Shown here piece by piece: positions 35,907 through 44,929 of a stretch of DNA of 64,000 bases (its first letter is position 1; the number at the start of each line of letters is the position of its first letter). The stretch lies in assembly GCA_030426685.1 (NCBI GenBank), contig JAUHYC010000017.1, forward strand, positions 1 through 64,000, read 5' to 3'. Origin of the DNA: Alphaproteobacteria bacterium. GTDB lineage: Bacteria > Pseudomonadota > Alphaproteobacteria > Rhodobacterales > Rhodobacteraceae. Made by a program: the position numbers and the translations under genes. A model generated the notes under the pieces. The model was not told the DNA's origin. It worked only from the letters and a program-made list of their open reading frames with translations, and searched no databases.

Positions 35907-37205
35907 TCAGGTCAGGGACAGCCGTGAGCACAGCGTGTCGACCACGTTATCAAGCGCTGAATGCTGGGTGTTCACACAGGCGCGGGCGGCGTTGCGGGCT
36001 GCTGCAAGCGCCGCCTCGTCAGTTAGCCAATGTGCGACGGCACCTGCCAGGTCGGACGGTGAGTGGACCTCGACCGCGCCGCCGGAGGCGATCAGGGGCG
36101 CGAACGTCTCGGCAAAGTTGTAATAACCGGGGCCGGTAATGACGGCTGCATCGGCCTGCGCGGGTTCAAAGGGGTTGTGGCCACCGATCTCCAGCAGGGA
36201 CCCGCCGAGGAAGACAATCGGGCAGAGGGCGTACCATGTTCCCAATTCCCCCAGAGTATCGGCGACATAAACCTGAGTGTGGGCGGTTATGGGGTGATCT
36301 GCGCTGCGCAGGGCGAAGCTGAGGCTGTTTTGGGTGATGAGATCCGTCACCTCAGCACGCCGTTCGGGGTGGCGTGGGATCAGTAACAGCAGCAGGTCGG
36401 GCCAGCGTTTCAGCAATTCGGCATGGGCGGCCAGAACGGCTTGTTCTTCTCCCCTGTGCGTGGAGCTTGCGATCCAGAGCCGACGCCCGTTGATCTGGCC
36501 GCGGATTTGGTCCAGCGTAGCTTGATCCACTGGCAGGGGGTCGGACATGGCTTTCAGGTTGGTGCCGGGCAGGACCCGATCGGCATTGGCGCCCATCTCG
36601 ATCAAATTGCGGGCTGTCTTGTCGTTCTGGGTCAGGAACAGCTGAAAGTGATCAAGGATGAAGGCCGAGGTTTCGGGGCGTTTCTTCCAGCCTTTCACGG
36701 AATTGTCGGAAAGCCGGGCGTTTAGCAAAGCCAGTGGCGTACCGCGTCTTGCAGTTTCGACGATCAGGCGCGGCCAGATTTCACTTTCAACGAAAATGCC
36801 CGCGCTGGGTTTCCAGTGTTCCAGAAACTTGCGTACCGGAGCGGCGCTGTCCAATGGCGGATACTGGTGGCGCGTCCGCGCTGGCAAACGCTTGGCAATC
36901 AGCGCAGCCGAGGTCGGTGTGCCCGAGGTAATGAGAAATTCGGCATCGGGCAGGCGCTCGGTCAGGCGGTTGATCACGCTCAGGACCGACAGGCTTTCAC
37001 CGACACTGGCCGCGTGGAACCAGATCAGGCGCCCGGTTGGACGCGGCAGGCTTGCGTGACCCAGACGCTCTTGCTGGCGGGGTTCGGGAACCTCGGCGGC
37101 CTGCAACTTGGCCCGCACCCTGCGCCATGCCAAGGGAATGGCGAGATTTGTGAGGCCGCAGTACAGTTTGTACAACAGCGTCGGTTGTCCGCTGAGGCCG
37201 GGCAA
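35907..37205 (-). CDS. waaA: 3-deoxy-D-manno-octulosonic acid (Kdo) transferase
   Basis: A 432-residue glycosyltransferase that attaches Kdo to lipid A on the inner-membrane cytoplasmic face during lipopolysaccharide core synthesis. Signature elements are IWFHAASVGESLS, FVESEIWPRLI, LLNARLSDNS, the nucleotide-sugar site region IPRHPERRAEV and FLGGSLLEIGGHNPFEPAQ. No ATG is available near the N-terminus; a TTG at 37205 is used here, one base after the moaA stop, and another TTG lies about ten codons in (LLYKLYCG). The start is therefore uncertain. The function is firm. Confidence 0.93.
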   Translation of the reverse strand: MPGLSGQPTLLYKLYCGLTNLAIPLAWRRVRAKLQAAEVPEPRQQERLGHASLPRPTGRLIWFHAASVGESLSVLSVINRLTERLPDAEFLITSGTPTSAALIAKRLPARTRHQYPPLDSAAPVRKFLEHWKPSAGIFVESEIWPRLIVETARRGTPLALLNARLSDNSVKGWKKRPETSAFILDHFQLFLTQNDKTARNLIEMGANADRVLPGTNLKAMSDPLPVDQATLDQIRGQINGRRLWIASSTHRGEEQAVLAAHAELLKRWPDLLLLLIPRHPERRAEVTDLITQNSLSFALRSADHPITAHTQVYVADTLGELGTWYALCPIVFLGGSLLEIGGHNPFEPAQADAAVITGPGYYNFAETFAPLIASGGAVEVHSPSDLAGAVAHWLTDEAALAAARNAARACVNTQHSALDNVVDTLCSRLSLT

Positions 37206-37206
37206 A

Positions 37207-38214
37207 TCAGCCGCCCGTATGGCTCATGTGGCGGCTCATCTGACCGTCGACCGCCTGACGGGAGTAGTCGAAATCGTGGCCCTTGGGCTTGAGGTTTATG
37301 GCGGCGCGGATTGCGTCCTCGAGCGGTTGTTCGGTATCAGGGTGATCGCGCAGCACGCCGCGCAGGTCTGCCATGTCTTCCTGGCCGAGGCACATATACA
37401 GCTCACCGGTGCAGGTCAGGCGCACGCGGTTGCAGCTTTCGCAGAAGTTGTGGCTGAGCGGGGTGATGAACCCGATTTTCTGGCCGGTTTGCTCCAGCCG
37501 GACATAGCGGGCAGGGCCGCCGGTTCGCTCGGCCAGATCGGTGACGGTGTAATGGTTCTCATATTCCTTGCGGACGTCTTTGAGAGACCAATACTGATCC
37601 AGTCGATCTTCGTTGCCAATATCACCCATGGGCATGACCTCGATCCAGGTCAGGTCCATGTCGCGTTCGGCGCACCAGCGTGTGATATGCGGCAGTTCTT
37701 CTTCGTTGAAACCCTTGAGCGCAACGGCGTTGATCTTGATCCGCAGGCCGGCCTTCTGGGCCGCATCGATGCCGTTCAATACCTGTTTCAGGCGGCCCCA
37801 ACGGGTAATCTTGCTGAACTTGTCTTCGTCCAGCGTATCGAGTGAGACATTTACGCGACGCACACCTGCAGCATAGAGGTCGTCCGCGAATCTGTGTAGC
37901 TGAGAGCCGTTGGTGGTCAGCGTCAATTCCTTCAGCGCACCGCTTTCCAGATGCCGGGTCATGCCGTTGAAGAAGCTCATGATGTTGCGGCGGACCAGAG
38001 GTTCACCCCCGGTGATGCGCAGTTTTTCGACACCCATGTTCACAAAGGTCGTACACATGCGGTCCAGCTCTTCCAGCGTCAGAAGGTCTTTCTTAGGCAG
38101 GAACTTCATGTCCTCGGACATGCAATAGACACAGCGGAAATCACAGCGGTCCGTGACGGAAACGCGGAGATAGGTGATGGCACGTGCAAACGGGTCGATA
38201 AGCGGAGTTGTCAT
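37207..38214 (-). CDS. moaA: GTP 3',8-cyclase (molybdenum cofactor synthesis)
   Basis: A 335-residue radical-SAM enzyme for the first step of molybdopterin synthesis. The N-terminal [4Fe-4S] motif is Cys24, Cys28 and Cys31 (CDFRCVYC). The C-terminal cluster motif is [19 protein letters not shown], and the protein ends with the conserved double glycine (SHTGG). It supplies cofactor for molybdenum enzymes such as the hydroxylase at 13.7-16.4 kb. The other moa genes are not nearby. It lies one base upstream of waaA and may be co-transcribed with it. Confidence 0.97.
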   Translation of the reverse strand: MTTPLIDPFARAITYLRVSVTDRCDFRCVYCMSEDMKFLPKKDLLTLEELDRMCTTFVNMGVEKLRITGGEPLVRRNIMSFFNGMTRHLESGALKELTLTTNGSQLHRFADDLYAAGVRRVNVSLDTLDEDKFSKITRWGRLKQVLNGIDAAQKAGLRIKINAVALKGFNEEELPHITRWCAERDMDLTWIEVMPMGDIGNEDRLDQYWSLKDVRKEYENHYTVTDLAERTGGPARYVRLEQTGQKIGFITPLSHNFCESCNRVRLTCTGELYMCLGQEDMADLRGVLRDHPDTEQPLEDAIRAAINLKPKGHDFDYSRQAVDGQMSRHMSHTGG

Positions 38215-38304
38215 GGTCCTTAGGTAAAGCGGTGAAGGGGATGCGGCAAGGGTGAACTGCGCTTTGGGCTGGAACAGATAGGCGCAGGACGCTAGGTCTT
38301 GGGT

Positions 38305-38721
38305 ATGAAATATGCGCTGATTGTTTTTTGTGTTCTGGTCGCGGGGTGTGATGCGGTCCGGTCTGCTACAGATCGGGTATTTTCCGGTCCAGAGGCGGCA
38401 CCTGCGGCCACACCTGTCACTACCGAGGCCGCTACAGACGCGCCGGCGCCTGCGGTCGTTGAATTCGGATGGATCGGAGCCAAAAGAACGATCGCGGGCT
38501 TGGGCGATCCCAATACGCCGGGGCGCTGGCTGCAGACTCCGCTGGTTGAGGTCGAGGTTAATGGTCGCGTTGTTGTTCCACGCACGGGCGCACAGGCCTA
38601 TGTCACGCTTGTTCCTGCTCCGGGGCCGGACGGTGGTGGTAGCCGCCTGTCGCTCGAGGTGATGCGGGCGCTGCTGGTGCCCTTTGATGAACTGGTGGAG
38701 CTAGTGGTCTATACAGACTGA
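38305..38721 (+). CDS. Putative lipoprotein of unknown function
   Basis: A 138-residue protein. [15 protein letters not shown] is a lipoprotein signal, with lipobox LVAGC at Cys15. It is followed by an Ala/Pro/Thr-rich stretch (about residues 30-50) and a small domain beginning [25 protein letters not shown] do not recognise the domain, although I recall similar proteins in Rhodobacteraceae without a known role. An upstream in-frame TTG at 38299 is possible, but the ATG fits the signal peptide. Its end overlaps the convergent gene by 13 bases. Confidence 0.75.
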   Translation: MKYALIVFCVLVAGCDAVRSATDRVFSGPEAAPAATPVTTEAATDAPAPAVVEFGWIGAKRTIAGLGDPNTPGRWLQTPLVEVEVNGRVVVPRTGAQAYVTLVPAPGPDGGGSRLSLEVMRALLVPFDELVELVVYTD

Positions 38722-39395
38722 TCGCGCAGATACTTCCCCGCTTCTTTGCGGGCAAAGGGTTTCATTGCGGGCCCATATTTGTCCAGAAAGTTCACAACAC
38801 GTTGCTGATCGTGTTTGGAGAGTTCGCGCAGCCACCAGGCGACTGCTTTCTGGATGAACCAGTCCCGATCAGAGACATAACCCGCGGCCCAGCCCAGTAT
38901 GCGCTCGCGGCAAATTAGGTCATCGGGTTTGGGGTGGTTCTGTTTGGTCCAGGGCAAGGTGGCGACCAGAGCGGCCCGTTTGGTCCACATATGCTCAGAC
39001 TCAGTCCACCCTTCGACCTGATCCAGACGACTTGGATCGGCTGTCAGACGCCTTTGCATCGCCATGCAGGCATGATCGGCCACGGCCCAGGCGTCGAAAT
39101 CGGGCAGCCAGCTTTGTAGCAGTTCCCACACCGCCTCGTCAGGTCGGATGCGGGCTTGCGTCAGCAGTTTGGCCGCGGCCAAGCGCCCTTCGTGGATGTT
39201 CGTTTGCCAGAGTGCATCAGCCAGTTTGACCCGTGCATGCACGTCCAGCTCATTCCGCCAGGTCTTGGTCAGGTCGTTCAGGATCGGGTTGGCGACACCC
39301 AGATACGGACGGTCCGCCTTATGGTAGGCTGCCGCTTGCGCGGCACGGGCGGGATCTGCATGCGCCCTGATCTGATCCAGATATGCGTCAACCAT
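38709..39395 (-). CDS. DNA alkylation repair (AlkD-like HEAT-repeat) protein
   Basis: A 228-residue helical protein. WTESEHMWTKRAALVATLPWTK and SDRDWFIQKAVAWWLRELSKHDQQRVVNFL match the AlkD-type DNA glycosylase family, which removes 3- and 7-methylpurines. The aromatic/aspartate region around DFDAWAVADHACM fits the substrate cleft. The ATG at 39395 gives the usual length; the frame is open 29 codons further upstream. It is a single-gene unit overlapping the convergent lipoprotein gene. Confidence 0.88.
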   Translation of the reverse strand: MVDAYLDQIRAHADPARAAQAAAYHKADRPYLGVANPILNDLTKTWRNELDVHARVKLADALWQTNIHEGRLAAAKLLTQARIRPDEAVWELLQSWLPDFDAWAVADHACMAMQRRLTADPSRLDQVEGWTESEHMWTKRAALVATLPWTKQNHPKPDDLICRERILGWAAGYVSDRDWFIQKAVAWWLRELSKHDQQRVVNFLDKYGPAMKPFARKEAGKYLRDQSV

Positions 39396-39555
39396 CGCAG
39401 TTAGGCATGGGCCCCGGAACCCGCGAGGAATTCGTGCCCTTGGGAGGGATATTGACCGGTTTATCTTGCGCGGTGCTTCCAACGAAGAACGAATGCTGCT
39501 CTTCGATGGACCTCAGATGAGTGTCGACTAACATTGGGGTTTGCATGGCCATGGA

Positions 39556-41376
39556 TCACTCAACCGTCACGGATTTGGCCAGGTTGCGCGGCTGATCCAC
39601 ATCGGTGCCTTTTGCAACGGCGGTGTGATAGGCCAGCAATTGCGCCGGTACCGAATAGAGGATCGGAGTAAGGCTCGGGTGAACATGGGGCATCCGGATC
39701 GTGCTCCAGACGCCGTCCTCTGCGTCAGCAATGCCATCGTCGTCCGAGACTAGGATCACCTTACCCTTACGCGCCATGACCTCTTGCATGTTTGAAACCG
39801 TTTTGTCGAAGACCGAGTCGCGCGGGGCCATAACGACCACCGGCATGTGTTTGTCGATCAGCGCAATGGGACCGTGCTTCAGTTCGCCTGATGCATAACC
39901 TTCGGCGTGGATATAGCTGATTTCCTTCAGCTTAAGCGCGCCTTCCATTGCCAGCGGATACATCAGACCGCGCCCCAGGAACAGGACGTCGCGTGCCTCG
40001 GATAGGCGTTGTGCAGACTTGCGGATGGTGCTGTTTTCGTCCAGCGCGGTGTTCAGAACCGACGGCAGGCCACGCAGGGCTGCGGCGTGATCGGCCAGTT
40101 CTTCATCTGTCAGGGTACCTCGATCCGCGGCGGCCTTGAGTGCCAGCATCAGCATCACGCTCAGCTGGCAGGTGAATGCCTTGGTTGAGGCGACGCCGAT
40201 CTCTACCCCGGCATGGATTGGCAATGCGATATCGCTTTCCCGTGCGATCGAGCTTTCGGGTACGTTAACCACAGAAACAATCTTGTCGGCCTTGCCCTCG
40301 CAATATCGCAGCGCGGCCAGCGTGTCGGCGGTTTCACCCGACTGGCTAACAAACAGGGCTAGGGTGCGATCGGTGATCGGAGGCTCGCGATACCGAAACT
40401 CGCTTGCGATATCGACCTCGACCGGCATCTTCGCCAGTTGCTCGAACCAGTATTTTGCGGTCAAGCAAGCATAGAAGGCAGTGCCGCAGGCGACCATTGT
40501 CAGGCGATCGAGCTTAGTGAAATCCAGCTCGTCCGGCAGGACAACCTGATCTCCGCCAGTTGGCAGGTAGGAGCGGATCGCCTCAGCCACGACAACGGGT
40601 TGTTCGGCAATCTCTTTCGCCATGTAGTGCTTGTGACCACCTTTGTCGGCGCGCGCCTGATCCAGCTTGATCTCGCGCATCTCGCGATTGGCAATCTCGC
40701 CGGCTTCGTTGCGGATTTCCAGCGAAGTGCGCGTCAAAACCGCCCGATCACCTTCTTCCAGATAGGTGATGCGATTGGTCAGCGGGGCCAATGCGATGGC
40801 GTCTGAACCTACATACATTTCATTGTCACCGTGACCGATGGCCAGTGGCGAACCCTTACGTGCGGCAACAATCAGATCATCTTGCCCGTCGAACAGGAAA
40901 GCCAACGCAAACGCGCCTTCGAGCCGGTCAATGGTCTTGAATGCGGCCTCGACCGGACCCAGACCTTTAGACATATGATGTTCGGTCAACAAAGCCACGG
41001 TTTCGGTGTCGGTCTCCGTTTCAAAGCCGATACCATGTCCGGCCAGCTCGGCGCGCAATTCGCGGTAATTCTCGACAATGCCATTATGCACCACGGCAAC
41101 AGGCCCGGCCTTGTGCGGGTGGGCATTGCTGACCGAGGGCGCACCGTGGGTGGCCCAGCGAGTATGGCCGATGCCCGATTTACCGGGCAGCGGATCATGC
41201 ACCAACAGATCGCTGAGATTCACCAGCTTTCCCACAGCCCGCCGTCGCCCCAGAGCGCCGTCATTCACTGTGGCAATCCCGGCACTGTCATAGCCACGAT
41301 ATTCCAGCCGTTTCAGGGCCTCGACCAGAATGGGGGCGGCTTCGTGGCTGCCCAATACACCTACAATTCCACACAT
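39556..41376 (-). CDS. glmS: Glutamine-fructose-6-phosphate aminotransferase (isomerizing)
   Basis: A 606-residue enzyme making glucosamine-6-phosphate for peptidoglycan and lipopolysaccharide. The N-terminus MCGIVGVLG exposes the catalytic Cys after Met removal. Two SIS domains follow, with VACGTAFYACLTAKYW and FVSQSGETADTLAALRYC. The C-terminus ends PRNLAKSVTVE, the conserved tail at the active site. Its ATG is three bases after the glmU stop, so the two form an amino-sugar operon, with glmU first. No glmS ribozyme-like or sRNA site is seen in that short gap. Confidence 0.97.
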   Translation of the reverse strand: MCGIVGVLGSHEAAPILVEALKRLEYRGYDSAGIATVNDGALGRRRAVGKLVNLSDLLVHDPLPGKSGIGHTRWATHGAPSVSNAHPHKAGPVAVVHNGIVENYRELRAELAGHGIGFETETDTETVALLTEHHMSKGLGPVEAAFKTIDRLEGAFALAFLFDGQDDLIVAARKGSPLAIGHGDNEMYVGSDAIALAPLTNRITYLEEGDRAVLTRTSLEIRNEAGEIANREMREIKLDQARADKGGHKHYMAKEIAEQPVVVAEAIRSYLPTGGDQVVLPDELDFTKLDRLTMVACGTAFYACLTAKYWFEQLAKMPVEVDIASEFRYREPPITDRTLALFVSQSGETADTLAALRYCEGKADKIVSVVNVPESSIARESDIALPIHAGVEIGVASTKAFTCQLSVMLMLALKAAADRGTLTDEELADHAAALRGLPSVLNTALDENSTIRKSAQRLSEARDVLFLGRGLMYPLAMEGALKLKEISYIHAEGYASGELKHGPIALIDKHMPVVVMAPRDSVFDKTVSNMQEVMARKGKVILVSDDDGIADAEDGVWSTIRMPHVHPSLTPILYSVPAQLLAYHTAVAKGTDVDQPRNLAKSVTVE

Positions 41377-41379
41377 AAC

Positions 41380-42732
41380 TCAGGTTCCTTTGTCGCGGCG
41401 AGCCTTCTTCGCCTTCAACACATCAAACAATTTTCGTGCATAGCCGGGCTTGTTTTCCTGTTTGGCTCGGGCCACCGCCAAGGCATCCGGTTCTACATCC
41501 CTGGTCACTATTGTGCCGGTCGCCGTCATCGCGCCATCCCCGAGCGAGACCGGAGCGACCAACATGGTATTAGACCCGATGAATACATTCTCACCAATCG
41601 TGGTTTTGTGTTTCATCACACCGTCATAGTTGCAGGTGATGGTACCCGCGCCGATATTTGTGGCGGCACCGACCGAGGCATCGCCGACATAGCTGAGGTG
41701 ATTGACCTTCGCGCCTTCGGCGATCTCGGCATTCTTGATCTCGACAAAATTGCCGATGCGCGTGTTTTCAGCCAACTCCGTCCCCGGGCGCAGACGTGCA
41801 TAGGGGCCAACGGTCGCGCCGCGACTGACATGACAGCCTTCGAGATGCGAAAACGCCCGGATCGTTGCACCGCTTTCGACGGTTACGCCGGGGCCAAACA
41901 CTACGTTTGGTTCAATCACCGTGTCGCGCCCGATGACAGTATCAGCGGACAGGTACACGGTCTCCGGAGCCATGAGCGTCACCCCCAGATCGAGCAGCGC
42001 GGCACGCGCACGCGTCTGAAAGATCGCATCCGCAGCGGCCAGATCCGAGCGTGAGTTCACCCCCAGGGTTTGCGCCTCATCGCAGGCCACCGCAGTGACA
42101 CCCATCCCCCGGTCACGGGCAATTTCAACGATGTCGGTCAGGTAATACTCTCCCGATGCGTTGTCGTTCCCAACCGCTTCGATCAATGAAAACAGAGACT
42201 GGGCATCACAGGCCATAAGTCCAGAGTTGCAGAAGGTTATGGCGCGCTCTTCATCCGAGGCATCTTTGAACTCGACGATCCGCTCCAAGGCATCGCCGTT
42301 CATCACCAAGCGGCCATAGCGCGCGGGATCGGCTGCATCGAATCCGAGTATCACCAGATCATTCTTGGCCCGTGCAGCAATCATCCGTTCCAGCGTGTCG
42401 GGTTGCAGAAACGGTGTGTCGCCGAACAGCACGACTGCATCGCCCTCAAACCCGTCCAGTGCATCGCGCGCCTGAGCGACCGCATGCGCAGTTCCAAGCT
42501 GTTCCTGCTGCACTACGATCTGCGCATTCTCATCTTCGGCCTGCGCCACCCTGGCGACGGCCTCGGCGCCATGTCCGGTGACGATAACGGTGCGTTCCGG
42601 GGACAGGACAGCACCCGCGCGCATGGCGTGGACCAGCATTGGCACCTGTGCGATGGGATGCAGGACTTTGGGAATTTCAGAGTTCATCCTTGTGCCTTTT
42701 CCGGCGGCAAGAATGACAAGGGCAGTGGTCAT
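41380..42732 (-). CDS. glmU: Bifunctional UDP-N-acetylglucosamine pyrophosphorylase/GlcN-1-P acetyltransferase
   Basis: A 450-residue bifunctional enzyme producing UDP-GlcNAc. The N-terminal nucleotidyltransferase domain has LAAGKGTRMNSEIPKVLH. The C-terminal left-handed beta-helix is made of hexapeptide repeats, with NFVEIKNAEIAEGAKVNHLSYVGDA and ITCNYDGVMKHKTTIG as acetyl-transfer signatures. Start at ATG 42732 gives the family N-terminus MTTALVILAAGKG; a long open extension upstream has no homology. It is first in the glmU-glmS operon and divergent from the HAD phosphatase gene. Confidence 0.97.
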   Translation of the reverse strand: MTTALVILAAGKGTRMNSEIPKVLHPIAQVPMLVHAMRAGAVLSPERTVIVTGHGAEAVARVAQAEDENAQIVVQQEQLGTAHAVAQARDALDGFEGDAVVLFGDTPFLQPDTLERMIAARAKNDLVILGFDAADPARYGRLVMNGDALERIVEFKDASDEERAITFCNSGLMACDAQSLFSLIEAVGNDNASGEYYLTDIVEIARDRGMGVTAVACDEAQTLGVNSRSDLAAADAIFQTRARAALLDLGVTLMAPETVYLSADTVIGRDTVIEPNVVFGPGVTVESGATIRAFSHLEGCHVSRGATVGPYARLRPGTELAENTRIGNFVEIKNAEIAEGAKVNHLSYVGDASVGAATNIGAGTITCNYDGVMKHKTTIGENVFIGSNTMLVAPVSLGDGAMTATGTIVTRDVEPDALAVARAKQENKPGYARKLFDVLKAKKARRDKGT

Positions 42733-42866
42733 GAAATCGTTTTCTCTTTGTGTTTTGGTGCGCCCCGTTTTATCCGCTGGGGGCAGAGGCGCAAGCGGTT
42801 CGGCCATCAAACAAAATTGCCGTTTGCAACATGACACGGCGAAAAACCGCTGAGGCAGGAGGCAGG

Positions 42867-43538
42867 ATGCGAACGGTGATCTTCGATCTGGACGGTACTT
42901 TGGCGGATACATCCGGTGATTTGCTGGCCGCTGCAAACCACTGTTTTCGGCAGATGGGGCACGGTGATGTCCTGAAGCATGAGCACGATGCCGGGATTGC
43001 CCTGCGCGGCGGGCGGATGATGCTGACCCATGGGTTGAAGCGGGTCGGGGCCTATGCAGAAGGCACTGTGGATGATTATTATCCCGTGTTGCTTGAGGCT
43101 TATGGGCAGTCCATAGACACGCATACATATTTCTTCCCCGGTGCGCTTGAGGCGGTCGAGGTGCTGAACAAATCAGGGTATGGCGTCGGCATCTGCACCA
43201 ACAAGCCAGAGGCGCTGGCCGATCTGTTGTTGACCCGGATGGGGGTGCGCGACCGGTTCGCGTCGCTGGTGGGGGCCGATACGTTGCCCGTGCGCAAACC
43301 CGATCCCGAACCCCTGCGCGAAGCGGCGCGACGCGCGGGCGGTCACCCGGATCACTGCGTTCTGATCGGCGACTCGGATACCGACCGAAACACCGCGCGC
43401 GCTGCCGGTGTGCCGTCGGTTCTGGTCACCTTTGGGCCCTCGGGTGAAGATATGGCTGCGTTGGAACCCGAAGCTCTGCTGCATCACTTTGATGATTTAC
43501 CGAAACTCGTCTCCGATTTGATCGGCACAGCGACCTGA
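42867..43538 (+). CDS. HAD-family phosphatase, phosphoglycolate phosphatase-like
   Basis: A 223-residue HAD hydrolase. Motif I is FDLDGTLAD (nucleophile Asp7, acid Asp9), motif II lies in GICTNKP, and motif III/IV are in VRKPDPEPLREA and LIGDSDTDRNTARAAG. The helical cap domain between them is of the Gph/PGMB type. It may remove 2-phosphoglycolate formed in DNA repair or photorespiration-like metabolism; the substrate is inferred. AGGAGG lies five bases before the ATG. The DegT-type aminotransferase gene follows 39 bases later, possibly in the same unit. Confidence 0.88.
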   Translation: MRTVIFDLDGTLADTSGDLLAAANHCFRQMGHGDVLKHEHDAGIALRGGRMMLTHGLKRVGAYAEGTVDDYYPVLLEAYGQSIDTHTYFFPGALEAVEVLNKSGYGVGICTNKPEALADLLLTRMGVRDRFASLVGADTLPVRKPDPEPLREAARRAGGHPDHCVLIGDSDTDRNTARAAGVPSVLVTFGPSGEDMAALEPEALLHHFDDLPKLVSDLIGTAT

Positions 43539-43577
43539 TCCCTTGACCATATTCGCCAGCGGCCTCAAAACGGGCCT

Positions 43578-44768
43578 ATGACCGAGAGATTTACTGGCAG
43601 TTTCACCCAGCAGGAACCGATTCCAGAGGACGCCATTGAGGCCGCTCTGGCCGTGATGCGTCATGGTCGCCTGCATCGCTATAATGTTGCAGCTGGGGAG
43701 TTGAGTGAAACAGCGCTTCTGGAGCAGGAATTTGCGGCTCAGACAGGGGCAAAGTATTGCCTGGCTGTGTCTTCGGGCGGATACGCTCTGGCCACGGCCC
43801 TGCGCGCTGTTGGCGTGGGGCCGGGTGATCCGGTTCTGACCAACGCTTTCACTCTGGCGCCGGTGCCGGGGTCCATAGCGTCAGTCGGGGCAAAACCGGT
43901 CTTTGTTGGCGTGACCGAAGCGCTAACCATTGATCTGGATGATCTCGCGGCGAAGCTGGATCAGGCGAAAGTTCTGATGCTTAGCCATATGCGCGGGCAT
44001 CTGTGCGACATGGATCGGCTGATGCAGATGTGCGATGCGGCCGGTATTGTCATGATCGAGGATTGTGCGCACACGATGGGGGCCGCGTGGCGGGGGCAGT
44101 TGTCGGGGCGGCAGGGTGCTATCGGATGTTATTCGTGTCAGACGTACAAGCATGTGAACTCGGGCGAGGGCGGGCTGCTGATCACCGATGATGCAGAGCT
44201 GGCTGCAAAGGCCACGATGCTGTCTGGCTCTTACATGCTTTATGAGCGCCATCTGGCTGCGCCGGGGCCTGAGGTGTTTGAGCGGATCAAATATACCACT
44301 CCCAATATCTCGGGACGGATGGACAATTTGCGCGCCGCGATCCTGCGCCCGCAATTGCGGGATCTGGACCGTCAGGTACAGCGTTGGAATGAGCGTTATG
44401 ACGAGATCGAACGCGGATTGCGTGAGACAACCGGGCTGACGATTGTGGAGCGTCCGGAGGACGAGACCTATGTTGGTTCGTCGATTCAGTTCCTGCTTTT
44501 GGACTGGCAGCCCGAGCGTATTGCTGAGGTAATCCGTCGCTGTGCCGCACGCGGGGTCGAGCTGAAATGGTTTGGAGGCGCTGAACCAGCTGGGTTCACT
44601 TCGCGTTATGACAGCTGGCGCTATGCTGACAGCGAACCGATGCCTGAGAGCGACCGGATATTGGCCGGGATCATGGATATGCGGGTTCCCTTGACCTTTT
44701 CACTTGAGGATTGCCGCCTGATTGCACGCATAATCCGCAGTGAGGTCAGCGCGGTCTATCAGTCCTAA
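43578..44768 (+). CDS. DegT/DnrJ/EryC1-family PLP aminotransferase
   Basis: A 396-residue fold-type-I aminotransferase of the sugar-aminotransferase family. The internal-aldimine lysine is Lys191 in CQTYKHVNSGEGG. MIEDCAHTMGAAW has the cofactor-stacking Asp. Members usually aminate keto-sugars for surface polysaccharides or antibiotics, but no polysaccharide genes are in the vicinity and the C-terminal third is only generally similar. Hence the substrate is open. A strong terminator follows. Confidence 0.9.
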   Translation: MTERFTGSFTQQEPIPEDAIEAALAVMRHGRLHRYNVAAGELSETALLEQEFAAQTGAKYCLAVSSGGYALATALRAVGVGPGDPVLTNAFTLAPVPGSIASVGAKPVFVGVTEALTIDLDDLAAKLDQAKVLMLSHMRGHLCDMDRLMQMCDAAGIVMIEDCAHTMGAAWRGQLSGRQGAIGCYSCQTYKHVNSGEGGLLITDDAELAAKATMLSGSYMLYERHLAAPGPEVFERIKYTTPNISGRMDNLRAAILRPQLRDLDRQVQRWNERYDEIERGLRETTGLTIVERPEDETYVGSSIQFLLLDWQPERIAEVIRRCAARGVELKWFGGAEPAGFTSRYDSWRYADSEPMPESDRILAGIMDMRVPLTFSLEDCRLIARIIRSEVSAVYQS

Positions 44769-44808
44769 TCCAATTGAGTGCGCCTGCACCGCACGCTTTT
44801 CCAGTTTG

Positions 44809-44836
44809 AAACGCCACCCGATTTCGGGTGGCGTTT
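44809..44836 (+). terminator. Rho-independent terminator after the DegT-type gene
   Basis: Perfect 13-base arms AAACGCCACCCGA and TCGGGTGGCGTTT have a two-base centre. They end in GTTT and start 40 bases after the stop. The following U-run is short. Confidence 0.8.
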
Positions 44837-44886
44837 GCGTTGGATGGATCACTGGCGTTGACCGATGGTGGATTCGCTGCTATTTC

Positions 44887-44910
44887 ATTATTGAACAGTT
44901 GTTCATTAAT
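44887..44910. promoter_or_regulatory. Palindromic operator candidate upstream of ivd
   Basis: An imperfect 24-base palindrome with core TGAACA-GT-TGTTCA (44892-44905) and outer arms that match at 10 of 11 positions. It sits 20 bases before the ivd start codon, overlapping where the promoter or leader should be. The symmetry is typical of TetR-type operators; no regulator gene is adjacent. Confidence 0.55.
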
Positions 44911-44929
44911 GCAGGAAGAGGAGCTCCGC

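Noticed and set aside
42733..43128. Open upstream extension of glmU
   Set aside because: The extension is antisense to the HAD phosphatase gene and the ATG at 42732 gives the conserved GlmU N-terminus.
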